From Hymenobacter nivis (GTDB lineage Bacteria > Bacteroidota > Bacteroidia > Cytophagales > Hymenobacteraceae), in contig NZ_RCYZ01000001.1 in NCBI RefSeq assembly GCF_006439025.1, positions 806,001 to 870,000 of the forward strand: 64,000 nucleotides of DNA, written 5' to 3'. The translations under genes were made by a program, and so were the position numbers. Positions 46,636 through 54,895 of this stretch are shown here, piece by piece (the first letter of the stretch is position 1; each line of letters starts with the position of its first letter). Below the pieces are notes generated by a model. That model saw only the letters and a program-made list of their open reading frames with translations, was not told the DNA's origin and did not search any database.

Positions 46636-46971
46636 ATGTCCGATACCACCATCACCAAAGTTGATTCGCGCCACTCGCCCAAGGGCCCCGAGGGCGAAAA
46701 ATTCCTAGCCTCCGGCAAGCACGTATCCATGCGCATGTGGGAAAACGAGCAGCCCGGCGAGCCCAAGGCCCCCAGCGCCGCCGCCTACGAAACCGTGGGC
46801 TACGTGCTCAGCGGCAAGGCCGAGCTGCACTTGGCCGGCCAGGTGGTCATCCTGGAGCAGGGCAACTCGTGGGTGGTGCCCCAGGGCGCCGAGCACACCT
46901 ACAAAATCCTCGAAAGCTTCTCGGCCGTGGAGGCTACCTCGCCCCCCTCGCAGGTGCACGGCGGCAAGTAA
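46636..46971 (+). CDS. Small cupin-domain protein
   Basis: The 111-residue protein from ATG 46636 (MSDTTITKVDSRHSPKGPEG) is a single cupin barrel with YETVGYVLSGKAELHLAGQV and a second block NSWVVPQGAEHTYKILESF. The first cupin motif lacks the usual GxxHxH metal ligands; only a His in the second block remains, so metal binding and catalysis are doubtful. The ligand is unknown. The gene diverges from cysE with a 154-base shared upstream region. A 48-base palindrome follows it. Confidence 0.75.
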   Translation: MSDTTITKVDSRHSPKGPEGEKFLASGKHVSMRMWENEQPGEPKAPSAAAYETVGYVLSGKAELHLAGQVVILEQGNSWVVPQGAEHTYKILESFSAVEATSPPSQVHGGK

Positions 46972-46997
46972 CCTCGCGACGCTTTTATCCAAATAAG

Positions 46998-47045
46998 CGC
47001 GGCCCCGGGGCCCCTAGTTATTACGCTAGGGGCCCCGGGGCCGCG
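46998..47045. terminator. 48-base palindrome after the cupin gene
   Basis: Perfect 20-base arms (CGCGGCCCCGGGGCCCCTAG and its complement) flank an 8-base loop TTATTACG. It is GC-only in the stem and lacks a T-run. It begins 26 bases after the cupin stop and probably ends that transcript. Confidence 0.65.
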
Positions 47046-47136
47046 TTGCGTTTAGGCGGGCATTCACGCGCGCTACACGCGGCCGATTTTTTCTTTACTG
47101 CACGCTCCGCAACTATCCTTGGCGGCGCGCTTCTGC

Positions 47137-47853
47137 ATGAAATTCTGCCTTTTGCTAACCCTGGGGTTGGGCAGTGCCGGGGCCTGGGCGCAGGCGCCGC
47201 CGGCCCGGCGCGACACCACGTTTTTCGACGCCGGCTGGCACCACGTAAGCCGGGCCAACGCCGTGTTTTTTGGGTGGGTGACGCCGCTTGAAGCGGGCCG
47301 CTGCCGCATCCAAACTTACTACCTCACCGGCGAGCGGCAGTTTGAGGCCATGGGCCGCCCGGGGCCCCCGGTGGTGCGCGACGGCCCCGCCACGTTTTAC
47401 TACCGCTCGGGCCAGCCGGAGGCCACCGGCCGGTACGCCAACGGCAAACGGACGGGCAATTGGGATTATTGGCACGAAGACGGCACGCCCAAGCCCAGCC
47501 TCACCTTTATCCCCCAGCTCCCCACCTCCGACGGCGGCGTGCCCCAGCTGGTGGAGCAGATGCCAGGGTTTCCCGGCGGCCAAGCGGCCCTGATGCGCTA
47601 CTTGGCCACGCACGCCCGCTACCCCACCCCCACCGATAAAACCCAGCCACGCCCCGCCGGCCAAGTGCTCGTGCAGTTCGTGGTCGATTCCACCGGGGCC
47701 GTGGTGCGGCCCATTGTGCTCAAAAGCCTCACGCCGGCCTGCGACGCCGAGGCCCTGCGCGTGGTGGCCAGCCAGCCCCGCTGGAAGCCCGGCCGCCGCA
47801 ACGGCGAGCCCGTAGCGGTGCGCTTCGTGGTGCCCCTCACCTTCCGGCCGTAG
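47137..47853 (+). CDS. Secreted TonB C-terminal-domain protein with MORN-like repeats
   Basis: ATG 47137 gives a signal peptide (MKFCLLLTLGLGSAGAWAQA) and a 238-residue protein. Residues 60-125 hold MORN-like strands (DGPATFYYRSGQPEATGRYA, GKRTGNWDYWHEDG) as in YwqK-type proteins. Residues 145-238 are a TonB-C domain (GGQAALMRYLATHARYPTP, GQVLVQFVVDSTGAV, CDAEALRVVASQPRWKPGR). There is no transmembrane anchor beyond the signal, so it is unlikely to energise receptors in the classic way. Similar secreted TonB_C proteins are widespread in Bacteroidota with unknown function. Confidence 0.8.
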   Translation: MKFCLLLTLGLGSAGAWAQAPPARRDTTFFDAGWHHVSRANAVFFGWVTPLEAGRCRIQTYYLTGERQFEAMGRPGPPVVRDGPATFYYRSGQPEATGRYANGKRTGNWDYWHEDGTPKPSLTFIPQLPTSDGGVPQLVEQMPGFPGGQAALMRYLATHARYPTPTDKTQPRPAGQVLVQFVVDSTGAVVRPIVLKSLTPACDAEALRVVASQPRWKPGRRNGEPVAVRFVVPLTFRP

Positions 47854-47870
47854 CCGCCCGCCCGGGGGCC

Positions 47871-48674
47871 CTACGCGGCGGCCGGCTTGGGCGGAAATAT
47901 TACTGGCTGCAACTTTTCGAGGAGGCGGCTGGAAGCTTCCCCGTCCTGCCCGGGCAGGGTGTGGGCCCGGAACGCCAGCGTGGTGGTGCCGGCCTTGATG
48001 GCCACCACGTCCACCGCCGGGGCGGGAGCGGCCAGCACCTGCGGGTCGGCTCGCAGCACGGGCAGGGCGCGGGCGCGCAGGGCGGCCACGTCGGTACTGG
48101 CGTCCACGTCTACCTGGATTTCCACCAGCGCGTGCTTGCCCGACGACTTATTGACAATCACACCGTTGGACGTGGAGCCGTTGGGCAAAATCACCGTGTC
48201 GCCGTGGGGCGTGAGCAGCAGCGTGTTGAAGATTTGGATGGCCTGCACTACGCCGCTTTTGCCCTGGGCCTCGATGGCGTCGCCCACCACAAACGGCTTG
48301 AACACGAGGATGAGCACCCCGCCCGCAAAGTTGGCCAGCGTGCCTTGCAGCGCCAAGCCCACGGCCAAGCCCGCCGCCCCCAGAATGGCCACGAACGACG
48401 TAGTTTGCAGCCCTACCATGCCGGCTACGCTAATGAGCAGCAGCACCTTAAAGGCAATGCTGAACATGCTGGTGAGGAACGAGCGCAGCGACACATCGAG
48501 CCGTTCGGTGGCCACGGCCACTAGGCGGCTGGCCCAGCCAATCAGCCACCAGCCCACCACCAGCACCAGCACGGCCACCGCCAGCCGGGGCAAGTACAGC
48601 ACCACCAGCGACACCAGCTGCGTGGCGTAGCCCGCCAGCCGCTCGCTAGTAAAAGGATTGTTAATCAACAGCAT
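47871..48674 (-). CDS. Small-conductance mechanosensitive channel (MscS family)
   Basis: The 267-residue protein has three N-terminal hydrophobic helices. TM3 carries the Gly/Ala-rich pore line ILGAAGLAVGLALQGTLANF, and TM1 lies at about 25-47 (LPRLAVAVLVLVVGWWLIGW). The cytoplasmic beta domain starts LILVFKPFVVGDAIEAQG, followed by ILPNGSTSNGVIVNKS. It opens under membrane tension to release solutes during osmotic downshock. The length is that of minimal MscS. It converges on the TonB_C gene with only 17 bases between the stops. Confidence 0.93.
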   Translation of the reverse strand: MLLINNPFTSERLAGYATQLVSLVVLYLPRLAVAVLVLVVGWWLIGWASRLVAVATERLDVSLRSFLTSMFSIAFKVLLLISVAGMVGLQTTSFVAILGAAGLAVGLALQGTLANFAGGVLILVFKPFVVGDAIEAQGKSGVVQAIQIFNTLLLTPHGDTVILPNGSTSNGVIVNKSSGKHALVEIQVDVDASTDVAALRARALPVLRADPQVLAAPAPAVDVVAIKAGTTTLAFRAHTLPGQDGEASSRLLEKLQPVIFPPKPAAA

Positions 48675-48729
48675 AAATACTTGTTAATCAATGCAAAATG
48701 ATTTATTAAAGCTATTTAAGAAGTAGTTA

Positions 48730-48765
48730 GAACGTCATGCTTCGACTAGGCTCAGCATGACGTTC
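48730..48765. repeat. Short palindrome of the GTCATGCTGAGC family
   Basis: GAACGTCATGCT and AGCATGACGTTC form a perfect 12-bp stem over a 12-base loop (TCGACTAGGCTC). It lies between mscS and the HEAT-cyclophilin gene. The core is shared with the elements at 24735-24841 and 59141-59180. Confidence 0.65.
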
Positions 48766-48802
48766 AATTCTGAAAACCCTAACTTCCAAAACAGCTTTGC
48801 TC

Positions 48803-50857
48803 TCACAGGTTGGCTACCAGCTCTACGGCCACGATTTTATCCCCGATTTCGAGGCGGTGCACCACGGCCATTCCGCTTACTACCTGGGCAAAAATGGTGT
48901 AGCGGCCGTCGAGGTGCGGGGTGGGCGTGTGGGTGATGAACCACTGGCAGCTCTCGGTGTCTTTACCGGCCGAGGCCAGGCCCACGCTGCCTTCCTGGTA
49001 GCGCAGGTCGCCGAACTCCGAGCGCAGCGTGTAGTCGGTGCTGCCCGAGCCGTCGCCGCGGGGGTCGCCGCCCTGCACCACAAAATCGGGCACCACGCGG
49101 TGGAAATACAGCCCGTTGTAGAAGCTCCGCCGCACCAGCGCCACGAAGCTGGCCACTGAGCCGGGCGCATCGTTCACCTTCAATTCCAGCACGATGTCGC
49201 CCTGGGTAGTGCTGATTTTTACGCGCTGGTTGGCCGGAATGCCCTGCACCAGGGCCCAGTCGATGGGGTGCTGGCGGGCCTGGCCCACGGGGCTGGGCGT
49301 GGGCTGCGGGGCGTGGTTTAGCTTGTCGAGGGCCTGCTGCAAGCCCTGCCAGGCCTCAATGTCGCGCGGGAGCTGCAGGTTGGACTGGGCCCGGCGCAGG
49401 GCTTCCAGGTCGGCGGGCGCGGCGGCGGGCACCAGCGCGGGGTCGGCAAAAGCCTCGGCCGCGGTGCCGAGCTGGGCCACGTCGCCACCGGCCAACGCCT
49501 GGCGCAGGGCCCCCGCGAAATCGGCCTGGCGGCCGGCCGGGAAATCGGGCTGCCGGCGGGCGGCCACCAGGGCCCCCAGCGCGTAGCCGCCCACCACCGG
49601 CGACTGCCCCGCGGCGAAGGCCTCGCGCTGCAAGAAGTCGAAGCTGCCCGCGTTTTCGCCCAGCGCTTGCAGCAAATAGCCCTTTTCGTACACCGAAGTA
49701 GCCGCGCCGTAGCGCTTCTCCACGGTGCCCGCGATGCTGGGGCGGCTGGCCGGGCTGGCCACCTTGAGGGCGGCGGCCAGCAGCGTGGCCCGCACCCGCC
49801 AGGCGTCGTGCCGGGTGGCTTCGGCGGCCAGGGCGTCGCCGGTTTCGCCCCGGGCGTGGGCCAGCAGCCACTCGGCCGCCGTGAGGGCCACGGGCTCGCG
49901 CCGGTCGTTCAGGGCCCCCAGCACGGTGGCGCGGCTGGCGCCGTACTCGGCGGGGCCAGCGGGCAAGCCGCGCAGCGCCACCACGCGCACCCGGTAGTCG
50001 GCGTCGCGGGCGGCGGCGCGGCGCAGGGCCCCGGCGGCGGCGGGCAGCGGCGCGGGGCCCCCAAGGGCCCCCGCCGGGGCCCCGGCGGGGGCAGCCAGCG
50101 GGCTGGCCAGCCGGCCCAGCGCAGTGGCGGCGGCGGCGCGCACGGCATAGGAGCGGTCTTGCGCTAGCAGGCGCAGCAGCGGGCTGCCGCCCAGCCGGGC
50201 CAGGTCGGCGTTGAGGATCCGGGGCGTGCGGGCAAGGGCCGTGGCGGCGGCTAGGCGGGGGGCATCGTTCAGCTTAAAGTCATTGAGCAGCACCACCGTG
50301 CGCCGGATGGCCTCGGGCGAGCTGAGGCCGCGCAGCGCGGCGCGGGCCAGGCCCCAGGCCTGGGCCCCGGCGCGGGCCGTATCGGTGAGCACGGGCACGC
50401 GCCACAGCTCGGGCAGCGAGGCGCGCGTTACGCAGCGGCCCAGGGCCTCGTGGGCGTAGCGGCGCGCCAGCGCGTCAGGCTCTTGCAGCACCCGCACGCG
50501 CAGGCTGTCCACGGCCAGGCTGTCGCCAGTTTGGCCCAGGGCGTAGGCGGCGGCGCGGCGCACGCCGGGATCGGCGTCGCGCAGGGCGGGCAGCAGAGCG
50601 GGCACAGCGGCGCGGGCCTGCACCGATGCCAGGGCCAGGGCGGCCTCGCGGCGGTAGGCGGGGCGGTCGTTTTTCAGGAAGGGCAGCAGCGCGGCGGCGT
50701 TGCGCTCGTCCTGGGCGGTGCCAATTTCGCGCAGCGTGGCGTCGGCGTATTTGTTGGGCACCAGGGCCCCGGCGCTGGGCCGTGGGGTGCGGGCGCAGGC
50801 GGCCAGCAGCAGCACGGTGGGCACCAAGCCCCAGCGGCGCGAAAGAAGTAACGTCAT
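48803..50857 (-). CDS. HEAT-repeat lipoprotein fused to a cyclophilin-type peptidyl-prolyl isomerase
   Basis: Start ATG 50857 gives 684 residues with a lipoprotein signal (MTLLLSRRWGLVPTVLLLAA then C). From about residue 40 to 470 are HEAT/PBS-lyase-like repeats, for example YRREAALALASVQARAAVPA, DPGVRRAAAYALGQTGDSLA and YAVRAAAATALGRLASPLAA. After a linker, residues 525-684 form a cyclophilin domain: GSVASFVALVRRSFYNGLYF, HRVVPDFVVQGGDPRGDGSG and SCQWFITHTPTPHLDGRYTI. The domain should catalyse cis-trans proline isomerisation in the periplasm, with the HEAT part recruiting clients. A longer frame from 50908 lacks a signal and is rejected. Confidence 0.9.
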   Translation of the reverse strand: MTLLLSRRWGLVPTVLLLAACARTPRPSAGALVPNKYADATLREIGTAQDERNAAALLPFLKNDRPAYRREAALALASVQARAAVPALLPALRDADPGVRRAAAYALGQTGDSLAVDSLRVRVLQEPDALARRYAHEALGRCVTRASLPELWRVPVLTDTARAGAQAWGLARAALRGLSSPEAIRRTVVLLNDFKLNDAPRLAAATALARTPRILNADLARLGGSPLLRLLAQDRSYAVRAAAATALGRLASPLAAPAGAPAGALGGPAPLPAAAGALRRAAARDADYRVRVVALRGLPAGPAEYGASRATVLGALNDRREPVALTAAEWLLAHARGETGDALAAEATRHDAWRVRATLLAAALKVASPASRPSIAGTVEKRYGAATSVYEKGYLLQALGENAGSFDFLQREAFAAGQSPVVGGYALGALVAARRQPDFPAGRQADFAGALRQALAGGDVAQLGTAAEAFADPALVPAAAPADLEALRRAQSNLQLPRDIEAWQGLQQALDKLNHAPQPTPSPVGQARQHPIDWALVQGIPANQRVKISTTQGDIVLELKVNDAPGSVASFVALVRRSFYNGLYFHRVVPDFVVQGGDPRGDGSGSTDYTLRSEFGDLRYQEGSVGLASAGKDTESCQWFITHTPTPHLDGRYTIFAQVVSGMAVVHRLEIGDKIVAVELVANL

Positions 50858-50970
50858 GCGAAACAAGGTATTAAACGATTTTTTAGTTATCAACTGGTAG
50901 TTGCCCATTGTAAGTCAGCGATGTACAAATCAGCCGGCAGCTAAATAATGGACAGCTAGCAACAAACAAC

Positions 50971-52032
50971 TTACTCGGCGGCCAGTCCGGCCAGGCAGGC
51001 GTCGAGGTTGGCAAACAGCACGGCGTTGCCGTCCTGGGCGTAGCCGGCCAGGGCCCCCGCGAAGCCCGGCAGCCCATCCACAAAGGCGCGGATGTTTTCG
51101 GCCGTGATGGCCCCAAAGTGGCGGCCGTAGCCCAGCTTTTCTACCTCGGCGGCGTTCAGCCACTGCTCAAACTGCGCCGGGATGGGCACCGCGCAAATGG
51201 GCTTGTGCAAGAACACAGCCTCCGAAATCAGCGAAAAACCGCCGTTGGTGATGATGGCGCGGCTGCTGGCCAAATCGGCAATAAACCCGGCTTCGCTGAA
51301 GGCCTTGAGCTGTACGTTGCCGTGGCTTTCCTCCTTGTTGAAGCCGTACACGCGAAACTCCTGCTCGGGCAGTTGCTGGAGCAGGGCCACCAAATCGTGC
51401 TGCGTGGTGGCGGACTGGTACACCAGAATATGGGCCCCCGCGGTAGGACGGGCGGCCAAAATTTCGGGCCGAATGATGGGCGGCACCAGCGTGGTGCGCG
51501 CCTTGCTCACCGGCGGCGTGAAGAATGTGGCCACGAAGTAGTGCCGGCTGCGGGGCACCTTCAGCCGCACGATATTTTTGGCCAGCTGGAAGTTGCCGCG
51601 CTCCTCGCGCGGCACGGCCACGTCGAGCCGCGTACGACTGATAATCTGCATATTATCAATACTGACCACCGGCAGGCCGTGGGCCTTGGCGTAGAAGTAG
51701 CTGAACGACTCGAAGTCGGACACCACCGCGTCGGGCTCAAAGTCGTGCAGCAGCTGCTGGTACTGCCGGAAGTTCTGCTGCAAGCTTGCCGGAGCCGTGC
51801 GCAGGATCAGGGCCGAGGTGCGCGACTTGCTCACGGCCAACCCTTTGTAGGCCAAGTGAAAACCCCGGATTTCAAGCACCCGCCCGGGAAACGCGGCGTC
51901 GAGCACGTGGAAGGCGCGGCTGCTGCTCACGGCCCGCACGTCGTGGCCTTGGGCCAGCAAGTGGGCCATCACCACCTTGCTGCGGGTGGCGTGGCCCAGG
52001 CCCTCGCCGGGCACACCGTAGAGAATGTTCAT
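50971..52032 (-). CDS. MJ1255/VC2487-type glycosyltransferase
   Basis: Start ATG 52032 (MNILYGVPGEGLGHATRSKV) gives 353 residues; upstream codons would run into the divergent lipoprotein gene. The N-terminal GEGLGHATRS loop, AVVSDFESFSYFYAKAHGLP and VSIDNMQIISRT are typical of this GT-B family. The donor side has HILVYQSATTQHDLVALLQQ and AIITNGGFSLISEAVFLHKP. The general type resembles UDP-sugar transferases such as MurG and glycolipid synthases. The acceptor is unknown. It sits outside the polysaccharide locus, apart from its donors. Confidence 0.82.
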   Translation of the reverse strand: MNILYGVPGEGLGHATRSKVVMAHLLAQGHDVRAVSSSRAFHVLDAAFPGRVLEIRGFHLAYKGLAVSKSRTSALILRTAPASLQQNFRQYQQLLHDFEPDAVVSDFESFSYFYAKAHGLPVVSIDNMQIISRTRLDVAVPREERGNFQLAKNIVRLKVPRSRHYFVATFFTPPVSKARTTLVPPIIRPEILAARPTAGAHILVYQSATTQHDLVALLQQLPEQEFRVYGFNKEESHGNVQLKAFSEAGFIADLASSRAIITNGGFSLISEAVFLHKPICAVPIPAQFEQWLNAAEVEKLGYGRHFGAITAENIRAFVDGLPGFAGALAGYAQDGNAVLFANLDACLAGLAAE

Positions 52033-52138
52033 AATGTTTTTTCTGGCGGGAGAAGCCGCAAAGATGCGCACGGGGCCCCGGGGCCCCAATTTCGGCCCGG
52101 TTTTCGTTTTGCCGCTCCCAACTCCCTTTTTTTGCTGT

Positions 52139-53071
52139 ATGAAAACCCGCCTACCCCTCCCCTCCCGCCTCCTACTTGGGGCCCTGGCCGGCCTGATGGC
52201 CGCCTCGTGCTCGGCCCCGCGCGCCATTGTGGCCACGGGCAAAGTCACGCCCCAGGGCGAATTTCGGGTGGCCTACAACCAAGGCTTTAATATTGCCTCC
52301 GCGCCTCTGTCCAAGGCTACTTCGGCCCTGAAGGACGCCGCCAGCCAGGCCGTGGGCAAAGACACCGTGGGCTACGGCGGCTCGGTCAAAAACCTGCAAG
52401 CCGCCGCCCTGGCCTACATCCTCGACCCGGTGCAGCCCACCGCCGACCTCAGCATCCGCTACGGCATTGTGCCCCGCCTCGACGCGGGCTACAAGTACGC
52501 CTTCGGCTCGCACGTGTTCGATGCGCAGTACCAGTTTTTGGGCCCCGTGGGCTCGGTCGAGAACCCCGGGCGCGGGGCCGCCAGCGGCACCACCTACGCC
52601 AGCATCGGGCTCCAGTTTGCCACCCAGCGGGCCAAGCTGCCCTCGCTGCCGTTCCTCTCCGACATCAACTCGCTGCTGAACCTGCGCGCCAGCCGCAACG
52701 ACCTGCTCATCCCGGTCATTTTCAGCCAGTCGTTCGGGCCCGAGGAGGAGATTGGCGCCATCAGCTACGGCGTGGTGTACGCCCACAGCTGGGTTACGTA
52801 CGGGTTCGCGCCGAGCAAAATTTACGGTTCCAACAACCAAGTTGTCAGCGCCCTGCCCACCACCAGCCGCAACTTCTCGTCGTTCGGCGGCTTCGTCAAC
52901 CTCAAGCTCGGCTACCGCTACTTCTACGTCATCCCGGCCGTGTCGCTTTTCTACCAAAATTACGGCGACTACGCCCTGCTGAACGGGGCCAGCACCTCGC
53001 TCAGTGGCCTCACCGTAGTGCCCTCGCTGGGCTTCCAGTTCCGCATTCCCACGGCGGCCAGCCGGCGCTAG
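52139..53071 (+). CDS. Lipoprotein of unknown function, predicted outer-membrane beta protein
   Basis: ATG 52139 gives 310 residues with a lipobox (LLLGALAGLMAASC), so it is lipid-anchored. The rest is rich in alternating aromatic beta strands (LSIRYGIVPRLDAGYKYAFG, FVNLKLGYRYFYVIPAVSLF, VVPSLGFQFRIP), which suggests a beta-barrel or lipocalin-like fold rather than an enzyme. I do not recognise the family. It is divergent from the glycosyltransferase, with 106 bases shared upstream, and ends at a terminator. Confidence 0.7.
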   Translation: MKTRLPLPSRLLLGALAGLMAASCSAPRAIVATGKVTPQGEFRVAYNQGFNIASAPLSKATSALKDAASQAVGKDTVGYGGSVKNLQAAALAYILDPVQPTADLSIRYGIVPRLDAGYKYAFGSHVFDAQYQFLGPVGSVENPGRGAASGTTYASIGLQFATQRAKLPSLPFLSDINSLLNLRASRNDLLIPVIFSQSFGPEEEIGAISYGVVYAHSWVTYGFAPSKIYGSNNQVVSALPTTSRNFSSFGGFVNLKLGYRYFYVIPAVSLFYQNYGDYALLNGASTSLSGLTVVPSLGFQFRIPTAASRR

Positions 53072-53095
53072 GGCACTGGCCAGGAACAATAACCC

Positions 53096-53135
53096 GGGGC
53101 CCGGCGCTTGTCTTAGCGCCGGGCCCCTTATTTTT
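53096..53135 (+). terminator. Rho-independent terminator before guaD
   Basis: GGGGCCCGGCGC and GCGCCGGGCCCC form a perfect 12-bp stem over TTGTCTTA, followed by TTATTTTT. It lies 25 bases after the lipoprotein stop and ahead of guaD. Confidence 0.85.
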
Positions 53136-53176
53136 ACCTTTCTGGCCCGCTTTTTTTTATTCTACTACCCACTTTT

Positions 53177-53653
53177 ATGGAAGCTCCCAACCCCGAATTC
53201 ATGCGCGAAGCCATTCGCCTGTCCATCGAAAAAATGCAGGCCGGCTTAGGCGGGCCGTTCGGGGCCGTGGTGGTGAAGGACGGGCAAATCATTGCCCGCG
53301 GCTTCAACCAGGTCACCACCACCCACGACCCTACTTGCCACGCCGAGGTGGACGCCATCCGCAAGGCGTGCCAGGTACTGGGCACGTTTCAGCTCGACGG
53401 CTGTGACCTCTACACCAGCTGCGAGCCGTGCCCCATGTGCCTGGGGGCCATTTATTGGGCCCGGCCGGCGCGGGTATTTTTCGGCAATACCAAGGCCGAC
53501 GCCGCCGCGGTGGGCTTCGACGACCAGTTCATCTACGATGAGATTGAGCAGCCCCTGCCCCAGCGCAGCATCCCGATGCAGCAGCTGCTGCACACCGAAG
53601 CCCAAGCCAGTTTCCGCGCCTGGGAGGCGCACGAGAGCCGCACGCAATACTAG
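53177..53653 (+). CDS. guaD: Guanine deaminase (CDA-fold)
   Basis: The 158-residue protein is a cytidine-deaminase-fold hydrolase. Zn ligands are H55 (PTCHAEVDA, with catalytic E57) and C85/C88 in SCEPCPMCLGAIYWARP. The segments GLGGPFGAVVVKDGQII, CHAEVDAIRKACQVLG and VGFDDQFIYDEIEQP correspond block by block to the Bacillus-type guanine deaminase, which is the same size. It converts guanine to xanthine. Directly after its TAG stop, in the same frame, lies an apparent xdhA remnant, so the gene once stood at the head of a purine-oxidation cluster. Confidence 0.9.
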   Translation: MEAPNPEFMREAIRLSIEKMQAGLGGPFGAVVVKDGQIIARGFNQVTTTHDPTCHAEVDAIRKACQVLGTFQLDGCDLYTSCEPCPMCLGAIYWARPARVFFGNTKADAAAVGFDDQFIYDEIEQPLPQRSIPMQQLLHTEAQASFRAWEAHESRTQY

Positions 53654-53866
53654 CCGCGTTTACAATCAGCTGTCTGCCCCAACGGCCAGCCCGTGCGCAC
53701 GGCCAAGCTGCCCGCCAGCACCCTGCTCGACTCTGTGCGCTGCCACGAGCACTTGGTGGGGCCCCCAGCGGCGCGGAGCCGCACGCCACCGCTTCGCCTA
53801 GCAGCCACGCCCGAGGACAGAACGACCACTACCATTCGCGCTTTACCAGCGGATTTGCTGGTGTAA
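53654..53866 (+). pseudogene. Relic of xanthine dehydrogenase small-subunit N-terminus (xdhA)
   Basis: In frame with guaD, right after its TAG, the bases encode about 70 codons to the next stop at 53864-53866. They include CPNGQPVRTAKLPASTLLDS and VRCHEHLVG. This resembles the opening of XdhA [2Fe-2S] domains (NGxPV, LPxSTLLDFVRxHxHLxGTK), but the next block that should hold the four cluster cysteines (GCREGDCGAC) is absent and the frame continues into unrelated residues ending RALPADLLV. No start codon precedes it. I read it as a deletion remnant, supported by the guanine deaminase next door; a chance frame cannot be fully excluded. Confidence 0.5.
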
Positions 53867-53928
53867 CGCCGCGGCCCCACAAAAAAACCTCCCGGCGACA
53901 GGAGGTTTTTTTGTGGGGCCGCGGCGTT
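53865..53928. terminator. 64-base palindrome between the xdhA relic and the roadblock gene
   Basis: Two 28-base arms (53865-53892 and 53901-53928), exact reverse complements, flank the loop CGGCGACA. Each arm has seven A or T, so a U-run is available in both transcription directions. It begins inside the relic's stop codon and ends 4 bases before the roadblock gene stop. Confidence 0.78.
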
Positions 53929-53931
53929 GGG

Positions 53932-54309
53932 CTACTTGAGCAGCTCGGCTTGCGCCCGCACTACCTCGCGGGCAATGGCCAAGTTGGTATCGCGGGGGTT
54001 GACGGCGAGGTGGATGAATTTCTTGCCGTCGTTCACCAGCTTTAGCAAGTGCAGCTGGTTGGTGAGGGTGATGAGGATGTCGTCGATGGCTTCGCCTTGC
54101 AGCTTGAGGGCGTTGATGGCTTTCTGCTTCTGCTTCACCACTTCGGTGTTGTAGGCGGCGGCGGTATCGGGGTTGATGCTGGAATTGGTGTGCGACGCCA
54201 GGCTCATGCCGGAGCTAATATCGACGACGGCCACGGCGAGCAGGGCCGGCAAGTCGTTGAGGATGTTCTGGACGGCTTGTCCGGCGGGGATGGTGGTAGA
54301 ATAGGCCAT
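53932..54309 (-). CDS. Roadblock/LC7-like small protein
   Basis: The 125-residue protein has GQAVQNILNDLPALLAVAVV then DISSGMSLASH, and later ILITLTNQLHLLKLVNDGKK followed by FIHLAVNPRDTNLAIAREVV. This alternation of helix, two strands, helix and strand fits a Roadblock/LC7 fold, as in MglB-like regulators of small GTPases. The match is by pattern only. No small GTPase gene is adjacent. The C-terminal end is at the large palindrome. Confidence 0.6.
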   Translation of the reverse strand: MAYSTTIPAGQAVQNILNDLPALLAVAVVDISSGMSLASHTNSSINPDTAAAYNTEVVKQKQKAINALKLQGEAIDDILITLTNQLHLLKLVNDGKKFIHLAVNPRDTNLAIAREVVRAQAELLK

Positions 54310-54895
54310 TGAGTTGTTAAAAAATAAAAAGTAAACAGATGTAAGCGGTGAGTATAGCAGTGGTTGTTAGCTTATGAACGCTTGGATGGGCAGCGGCCGG
54401 AGCAAGCCCGCGGCGCCCCCCGAGCGGGGAATGGGGGCAGTGGCCGAACTTTGCGCGGCACCTAACCACCCGTCACACCGGACGGGGCCAGCGTATTGGT
54501 TGGTTGCCCAGCCCGGCGCAGGGGCCCCAGGAGTTGGCACGGGCGTAAAAGGCCACATCAATAGAGAGTATGAAAGCAGGATAAGCAATGCTGCCGTGGC
54601 AGTCGATGGCGCAAAAGTATCCCGGGGCCCCGGGGGCTTGCGTGACCGCCGTTACCCAAACCGGTGAGAATTATCACCCGCCCGGCTGATGGCTGTTATA
54701 GGCCACCACGCGGCAAGAGAAAGCCTCCGTCGGCGCAGGTGCAGCCGCACCCCAGGGCCCCACCAATTAATAATCAAAGTATTATATACCAATGCTTTGA
54801 AAATAAAACAAGGTTGCTCCGGCTATTGCCCGGCACCGGGGTTGCCGCTATCGCTGCGCAGGGGCCCTGCCCCACAAACACTCCTTCTACCCGCT
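54310..54895. other. Gene-free stretch before the receiver-CRP gene
   Basis: About 586 bases separate the roadblock gene from the regulator. A short AT-rich patch lies at about 54766-54815 and would suit a promoter, but no -33/-7 pair with correct spacing is seen. Short frames here (for example 54374-54667) have no family resemblance. I find no gene. Confidence 0.4.

Noticed and set aside
53292-53801. Plus-strand frame of 169 codons across guaD and the xdhA relic
   Set aside because: Over guaD it is an alternate-frame shadow; the conserved xdhA-like residues are in the guaD frame, not this one.
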